A DNA stretch of 64,000 nucleotides from Tubulanus polymorphus (lineage: Eukaryota; Nemertea; Palaeonemertea; Tubulaniformes; Tubulanidae): contig NC_134030.1 of the NCBI RefSeq assembly GCF_964204645.1, positions 1,899,855-1,963,854 of the forward strand, read 5' to 3'. The notes under the pieces are model-generated. The model saw nothing but the letters and a program-made list of their open reading frames with translations. It had not been told where the DNA came from and did not search any database. The number at the start of each line of letters is the position of its first letter. Within the stretch, counting starts at the first letter, position 1. The position numbers were made by a program, and so were the translations under genes. Shown here one piece after another: positions 37,301 to 46,274 of this stretch.

Positions 37301-40300
37301 AACAGTTATGAATTTGGAATCAATTTTGATAAAACAAGAGGTTTCAAACCATTTATGACTGAACACCCCGCCCCCTCACATCAACACCACCAGCAGACAA
37401 CAATATATCCACAATTAAACACAAAACTATCCACCACAAAAACTCGATCAAAACATTCAACAAAAATTTGAAAAAAAAATAGATCATCAACAAACAAAGG
37501 AAAAAACCTTCCTTTTACTCTAGGAATAAATACTCTGTTTATAACGTTACTTTACGCGGCAACTTTGTTGGCAATTGAAAAAATATTTTGAAAAACTTGA
37601 CCCAATATTTCACACTGCGTGAAACTGAAGCGAAATGGAAAAAAAAACTCATATCTCGACTTAAAAACTAATGCATTTAAAAAGAAAGAGAATTTAGAAA
37701 GTGAAGACGTCGCGGATTGTGGAGAAATGAAAAATAATCTAAGTGAAAGTTTGAAATTGAAGTCTGCTGATGAGAGATGAGAGATTGGAGTAATCAAGAA
37801 TAAATAGATGCATTAGTTAGAACTGAATCCACTTCCACAGTTCCACAGTTACAGTTTGACTCAGTTATACAGTTTGACTCAAAAGAGCTGAAATTACAAT
37901 GTAGTCTATTTCCAATGCTCGGAGTCAAATCGTAATTCACAACCAGTAGAACTGGATCTACAGTTATTTTCATGAGTTCAATCATTAAATGTGATCAAAT
38001 CGGATCTATGAATGATTTGAGGCAAGATAAAATTAACTCATTGAATTTCCGCTATGACCTGGACCCAGTTCCACAGTCGTGAGTTAGAGTTAACTCTGAG
38101 TTAAGGTTAGTTCATTTTCAATTAGTTAACTCAGAGTTAAATCTTAACTCATAACTGTGGAACTGGACCCTGTAGAACAGTAGAACTGGGTTCTGGGCTT
38201 GAATAGAATACAGAGTTATATAAGAGTTAATAGAATATCGATATTTCTTGAATTGTTTAAACTACCGGGCACTAATCGTTGTTTTTTACAAATCACGATT
38301 ATTCGACCATATAACATACCTTTTCCTCTACGTTGTCATTATCGTTTTCATTATCCTTCTCATCCTCTTCGCTGCTCAGTTCGCTCGGTGTATCCATACT
38401 TAAACTTCCCGAACTGATGTCGGAATCGCTTTCGGAACCTTGTTCGACGACAGCGCCACCGCACTATACACGCGTAATACAACAAATAATCAATAGTTCT
38501 CTATTAGAATCTAATTCTGGGGCCAGTTGCACAGTCGTGACTTAAGTCCACAAGTGGTCTTAAATCTTAAGACTGATCTTAAGTTGTTAGATTGGCTATA
38601 GAACTAAGTTGGTCTTAGACTGGTCTTAAGTCTAAGCCATGACTATGCAACCGGCCCCTGAACTCTTTCAGCACAGACTTATCAGTACTGGACCCAGTTC
38701 CACAGTTGTGAGTTAAGATTCAACTCATCAAAAATGAATTGATTTTAACCCAGAGTTAACTCACAACTGTGGAACTGGTCCCTGGGGCCGGTTGCATAGT
38801 CATGGCTTAGACTAAAGACCAGTCTAAGACCAACTTAGTTCTATAGCCGATCTAACAGCTTAAAGACTAGTCTTAAGATTTAAGACCACTTTTGGACTTA
38901 AGTCACGACTATGCAACTGGCCCCGTGTTCTGTAGTTAGAGTATAGGTCAGTATTATTTACCTTACTCGAGGAGTATTGAACAGTGTTTTTAGAATCAGG
39001 GCTACTGCTGCTGGTCGGTATTTTAGGAATGGTCATTATAACCGGAGTCGGAATGCCGGAGTTTGCCGTCGCCGCGGCGACGTTCGGTTTCCGTCCTCGT
39101 TTACTGTTAGACGACTGAAAATTCAAAATTCAAATTTTCAAATGAAGAATTCTTAAAAATTATGTTTTAAGTCGTATTTTACTGTAGATACCTTGTCTTT
39201 GTTACCGGTTGCCTTGGTTACGCTACTCGACTTCGTGGTCGTCATGACCGTTGTCGTCGCTGTTGTCATGGAAACGGCTGATGGAGGATGAACCGGCGGT
39301 GATGATGATGATTTGTTCGATAACGACAGTTGATTGACGGCTAATGCTGAGGATGAAACCGGTGATGACGATGACGGAGAAGATGACGGTAAAAATAAAC
39401 CTGAAAAAATGAGAGAAAATATCGTAATCAGTGATGATTTTAATTTCTGACACTTTCAAACTAGTCTAATTGATATCTTTAATTGTAGAAGTTTTCAACT
39501 AAAATGAGATTAATTTGAAATCATCGAAAAATCGTAGTTCAATTGAAAATGAACCAGAAATTTTTCTGATTTTGTGAGAATTTTGATAATTTTTGGGAAG
39601 TAGAAACTTCTCTCAAACAGTAGTTGTAGAGTCAGGTCTGAACTTTAAATACAGTAGACTCAACGCGGGTTGGATATTTACGGGCAGGAAATAGTTCATG
39701 TCACTTGAGAGTGATATCAGTGAGTTACATAGTATAGTTGAGAGCCAACTCAAGTCAGATTTATTCTAGATTTTTCATTTCAGTTAAACAGTGATTTCTG
39801 AGTTAAAAAGTTATCTCTAAGTTACAGAGTTATCTTTGAGTTAAACAATTATCTCTGAGTTAAACAGTTATCTCTGAGTTAAACTGTTATCTCTGAGTTA
39901 AACAGTTATCTCTGAGTTAAACAGTTATCTCTGAACTAAACAGTTATCTCTGAGTTTAACAGTTATCTCTGAGTTAAACAGTTATCTCTGAGTTAAACAG
40001 TTAACTCTGAGTTAAACTGTTATCTCTGAGTTAAACAGTTATCTCTGAGTTAAACAGTGATCTCTGAACTAAACAGTTATCTCTGAGTTTAACAGTTATC
40101 TCTGAGTTAAACAGTTATCTCTGAGTTAAACAGTTAACTCTGAGTTAAACTGTTATCTCTGAGTTAAACAGTTATCTCTGAGTTAAACAGTTAACTCTGA
40201 GTTAAACAGTTATCTCTGAGTTTAACAGTTATCTCTGAGTTAAACAGTTATCTCTGAGTTAAACAGTTAACTCTGAGTTAAACTGTTATCTCTGAGTTTA

Positions 40301-43300
40301 ACAGTTATCTCTGAGTTAAACAGTTTTCTCTGAGTTACAGAGTTATCTCTGAGTTAAACAGTTATCTCTGAGTTAAACTGTTATCTCTGAGTTAAACAGT
40401 TATCTCTGAGTTCAATGTTTATCTATGAGTTGTGTAGAGCCTACAGTAAAATTTTCTCTGATTTTCAGTTTTCCAATATTTTATTTCTCATTTGAATCAA
40501 TAAAAAACGTTATACATTCCAGCAGCAGATACAAAACAATAGATTAAGAGAGAATATGAATACATCAAGAGTCTGCATGCATTAAAATGATAAACATCAG
40601 TTAGAGAGGGAGAAGGGAGGGAGAAGGGAGGGAGAGAGATAGATCAGAAAACATGCAGCAGTTACAAACAGCGAAGAAATCATTAATTTTCATATATACA
40701 CAACACTTTCAAGTAAATATGGGAACTGATTATGAATCAGTATCAGTAATAAGGGTGGAGTTAATGCTTTAAACGTTCATTCGTATCAGATACAAGAAAT
40801 AAAACAGGCCAGAGATGAAGTCATTATCAGTCCTCTTTCAGTTCCACAGTTGTGAGTCCACTATGAGACTTCATTTTCAAAGATTTAACTCAGATTTGAA
40901 TTTTAACGCTCAGAACTGTTGAACTGGATATCGCGAAGAGCTGGCACTGAATTCCTCAATCCTGATGATGATAGTGGTAACAATGTTCTACTATAGTACC
41001 AACAGTTCACAGTTCCAGGGTTCAATTTGACTGACTTAATCTTGTAGTTAAAGAGACAAATGTTAACCCTAGAACTGTGGAAACTGAGTCCTGGTCTACT
41101 ACATCTTATTGTGGCAAAGTCACAAGATACTACAGGTCAAATCCCTGCCGAGGGAGGAACGTGGCAGTCTCATAACGCCAAGTTCAAATCCCTGTTGAGA
41201 GAGGAACATTGCAGAGTCCCGAGACGGCATCAGGTTCCTTTGCAGTCTGTTATGGTAGGCTTTTGCACATTGAACCGAGTTGGAATTTGGAATGAGGAAC
41301 TTAAGACTGGATATAATTCTAACCAATACAAAAACAATAATAGATATAAAACTTGTACACATTACAAAATGAAAGGAATACAAATATCTATCTGTACACT
41401 TCGTTTGATAAATAGAGGTTTTTAAAAATACTAAATCTATCAAGACCGACACAAGTTTACACAGTAAAAGGGGGTAAGAATAGTATCTGAGAAACAGATA
41501 GAGAAAAGTTACAGTTATATATATATATATATACATCATGATCATCTATTCTCAGTTATAAATAATCCCTCAATTATGATATCTCAAAGTTTATCTTAAT
41601 CTGAAAGTTTTTAGGTTTAACTAATATCATCAATTAGACAGGTTTTATTTGAACACATTCCACCGGCCGCTTCTATCAGGTTTACTGATTACGCCATTCC
41701 GGGATAGAGGATATTCTAGTTGAAACTAACGTGTCAGAAGAGAATTCCAGATTGGTTAAGACTGGCAAGTGAGGGGCTGAAGTTGCTGAAAAGTTGGTTA
41801 AAGATAACCGGTGGATGAACCGTAGTAACAATACAATTTCAATGGTCACTATGTCAACCATCCACTGTGCTGATTTACTCTAAACAACTTTTCAGTAACC
41901 GCAGCCCCTGAAAGATAAACTTTGAAATATCAACAATTTCGAGATAATTCATTTTGATCGACGTTGAGGTCTTACTTTGAGGAGTTGCTACGTGCGCCGA
42001 TTGTTGCAGTAACGTATTGAATCCGAACAGGTCGGTTACAGCAGACGTATTGTTAGAATACGACGACGATGACGTAGGTGGCGACATAATCGATAAACCT
42101 AAACTACCCGTGAAATAGTCACCGGTTGCCGCCGATGAGCCGGTCGCCGCTGCTGCTGCTGTACCAGTCGAACCAGCTGCAGCCATTCTACGAGCGTGCT
42201 CAGATGCTAAGCGCCACCAATCAGCGCCACCTATATTGTACATTAACCGTTAATCATTCTTTTCTCTTATATTTGTGGCTTATGTCGGGATATGCAGGGG
42301 GTACCGGCTCTTACCACCAGATGGCGCAACTATTTTTATATTCATTTTCAATGCAATTTGAACTTGATATTTTGTCTTCCAAATCTGATAATCATCGGAG
42401 ATAGATACACAATCCACTTTATCAATCAGTGCAAAGACGAACTCAATGAACTTAAATACATTTCTGAGAAGTATGATTTTTTTAGGGTAGAATATAAAAT
42501 TAGCCAAAGTATTCCTGAAGATTGACTATTAGGATATTATAGGTTGAAACATTGAAATAAACCAAATATCGTTTTAGGCGGCCCTCAGATTCTTTCCATT
42601 TCTCAACCGTATTGATTCAACAATAGAGGAATCTGTATTGATTCATTCAAGTTAATGATCCAGGTACTAGTCATCGGTTTAGTCATTTAACACTAGATGG
42701 CAGCACGCGTTCTATCAGAGTAATAAATGTAACAGACATTAAAGACAATTTGTGTCGAAGCTAGCTGGCGAACATTCCTCTCTCCCTCTCTCTCTCTCCC
42801 TGCCGCTTATCTTTGCATTTATATATGACATGACACAGATGACACATCACCATGGAAACAACTAGGATTCTGAGGCAATTTAATATCTGAAAGTGATGCC
42901 GGCAAAAACAGAATAACCTGCACTGAATCGCATAGTCAATTACTTCAGTTTATAGCATTATCAGTGCTTTCTATTAGACATCATCGGTTAGTACATAATA
43001 TCTCTCCCTCTCTCCCTATCTTTATTAACAGTCATCTTATGTTAGCGTCCGTTTACCGGGCCTGGACAAACGCACATATACACATACCCACCCCTGGACC
43101 AAACCCTGGGCATACTCCCGGCCACATTCCTGGACACAAACAACTTGCTTTAACTTGACAGGTTTCACAGTTCTCAGTAGGTTTTAGTTGATCTCAAACT
43201 CTAGTCATTATACTTCTATAAGATCCTCAAAATTTCCCTTCAGATTTTACTTAACCATTCATGAAGATCTAAGCCATTGGAATCATTTTTTTAAAACAAA

Positions 43301-46211
43301 CACTCCTAGTTTTTCAGGCAAAAAATTGAATGTAAAATATATCTATCATTTAAACAGCTAGGGATGAATCAAGATGGAAGCACAAGGAGCTCATGCTCCC
43401 GTCACAATTTTTCTGCGCTCAACAGGGACTCGTCACAATTGATAGTGAATGAATAAAATCAGTATCAATGACCAACACCAGTATCCCTGTATAATAAAAG
43501 AAACAAGAGTGCCACAACTAATCGTCTACGTGAAAATGACCTTTCCTATTCAATTCTAATTCAATCGACTGTAATTCCAAAAATTCTCAACCGATTCACA
43601 TGAAATCAGCTTTAATACAAACTAGAAAACTTTCTGCTTCCAACGAGCCTTTAACCACCACTCTACGACAAATATCTCACAACGAAATCACTGTTTATTT
43701 ACGGGAGATAGCTCAAAATGGAGGTGTACAGATTCTATGGTGGACAGCAAAGATGGCAGTTTTTTTAACTTCAGGCAGGTTTTATTCATTCACTATTAAT
43801 TGTGACAAGTCCCTGTATATTATTCAGGGACAATTCTTCACCTGTAACTCAAGGGGAGGAAGGGGAGGAGTTTACACTTAGCCTTATATTGTTTTTATTG
43901 TCATCACACGAGTTCCTGGAAATTGTATTAAAAATCATTTAAATTTCCAAACATTTCTCAACATCCGTTTTGACTACGCGGACGCTTAACTCGCCAGTTC
44001 TAATAGTTTCATCAGCTCGTGCTGCCCCCTGCTGGATGTGCCTGGTATAATACTGACCTGTAGTAGAATTAAGACCAGCTGTAAACGGTGTTTGTAAACC
44101 GGTATTAAACGCGTCGAGCGATCCTAGAGCCAGCGCAGGTGACAGAGTAGGAAACAGCGGAGGTCGTCCTAACATCGAGAATGCAGTCGGTAGATGAGAT
44201 AGATGAGAGAATGGATTAGCCGCTGCTGCTGAGGTTACTGAACTGAATGGAAGATGACCTGTAAATACATTTAATTATATGAATAATTATTTAGAGATGA
44301 TTAGAGGGGAGGGGTGTGCCCTATACCCGCGACCAGTTTTAAAGTTCTTGACTCAGTTAGTAATGGTTATCATTAATCGGTTTATTTTTGATTAGTCGAC
44401 TCAAAAAATCACAATTCTAAACTGCCAACTGTGGACTGTGGATCCAGTCCACAGTTCAGGATCCAGTTCCACAGTTCTGGACCCAGCTTCACAGAAGGAC
44501 TCGGTTCTCGTTCTGGACCAGTTGCACAGTTAAGGACTCAGTTCAACAGTTCTGGACCCAGTTCCACAGTTCTGGACCCAGCTTCACAGTTCAGGATCCA
44601 GTTTCACAGTTCAGGATCCAGTTCCACAGTTCAGGATCCAGTTCCACAGTTCCACAATTATTTTAGGCTACATGGTTTAAGTTGAAAAAAACCATTTTCA
44701 ATCAACTCTTATGAAAAGAACGTTTTAACCTCAACGAGATATTTTTAAACGTTGATATTTGATTCTTTTTGATCCGAGATAAAAACAGTCGGATATTTTT
44801 TTACGTGAAACAATATTTCTGTAAAATGTGAATTTGACACTGAATGATGCAAAAAATAAAACGTTACAAAAAATCAACGCTATCCTCCAGCTATGAGTTA
44901 AAATGGCTATCGTTTATCTACAGATATAAATAATGTAAAATAGATTTAAACATGAGAACTACAAATTTACAATTGACTGAAAAAGCAAAGAGACCTTGGA
45001 ATTAACGAGTGGGTTCGTGAAAATTTACTGGCAGTTATAGCTCGTACTGGCGCGAATAGCTCTATCCAATATCAGCGGAAAAATGCAGTGTCTTTTAAAG
45101 GCAAATATCATATTACAGATATTCAGTATTTGAATTGATAGCTATGAGTGGAGATGTTTGAGGGGGAGAGAGAAAGAGAAAGATACTTCAGGGTAGATCA
45201 ATGTTTTTTAAATCTGATGACTAGCATTAATATGTAAAATGTATTATTTGCTTTTTGTAGATGTTGCCATAGTAATCTTTATAAGTGGCAGTCATTTTGA
45301 ACAAAGCATTTTCATCGGCGCTATCAACGGAATATTTGTATCATCATTGCCCTCTCTTTATCGACGGTACAATCCCTGCCTGCTGTCAAACGGCCCATTT
45401 GAAAAAAGTCAGGGTGATCAAATTTTCTTCAATCTCGACAGAGGGATTTAAGATGGCTGGATAGGGCATACAGTATGCGGGGGGGGATTTACTCACAAAT
45501 GGTTTTTATAGTTATCATTACGAGGTTTCATTGATTGAGCATCGACTACGGAACCAAACCGTCGTGAAATAATTGTTAATGAAATGATTTTAACTGGAAC
45601 ACAGTCAAGTTTTCACCGATGGCCTCACTGTCGGATATAAACGCAGCGATATAAACATATTTTCTCCGATGCTGATGTCGTTAATTATGAATGAAAATCA
45701 GTGTATAATTCTGTATACGACAATGCTGCTGCTGCTGCTGCTGCTGCTGCTAAATCCCTTGAGAAATAAAGGTGTTATTATTGATTAAACAAAGATGTAT
45801 CGAATACGCGTTGGTTGTATTATGAATCACTCCGTCGGAGTTAGACGGAGATTTACTCCTCCGATCTGCTCCGACATTCTCATCCATCTATCTCTTTACT
45901 TTTCATTATTGTACGAAGCATCCATCCGTTGCCGTAGCGATTTTCATTGCGATCATCCATTTAGAAATGTCGCCGGTGAAGAAGGAGTATAGTCTTATAT
46001 CGGACTAACTGACTACTGCTGCTGCTCTGTTGTTACCGGATACCGCATTATTTTACCGTTTAACATTGTTGTTTATTCACCGCGCTATGATACCGATATT
46101 CCAGGGGCCAGTTATACATTTAAAACTTAGATTGAAGACCAGTTTAAGACCATCTAAGTTTAACAATACGACCATTCTATTCTGGTTTATTGACCAATCT
46201 AACAACTTAAA

Positions 46212-46274
<63 letters not shown>

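Noticed and set aside
41128..41245. Possible further tRNA-derived SINE (GTTCAAATCCC B-box-like)
   Set aside because: No matching A box. The segment is a short tandem duplication (AAATCCCTGCCGAGGGAGGA and a variant) of unclear nature.
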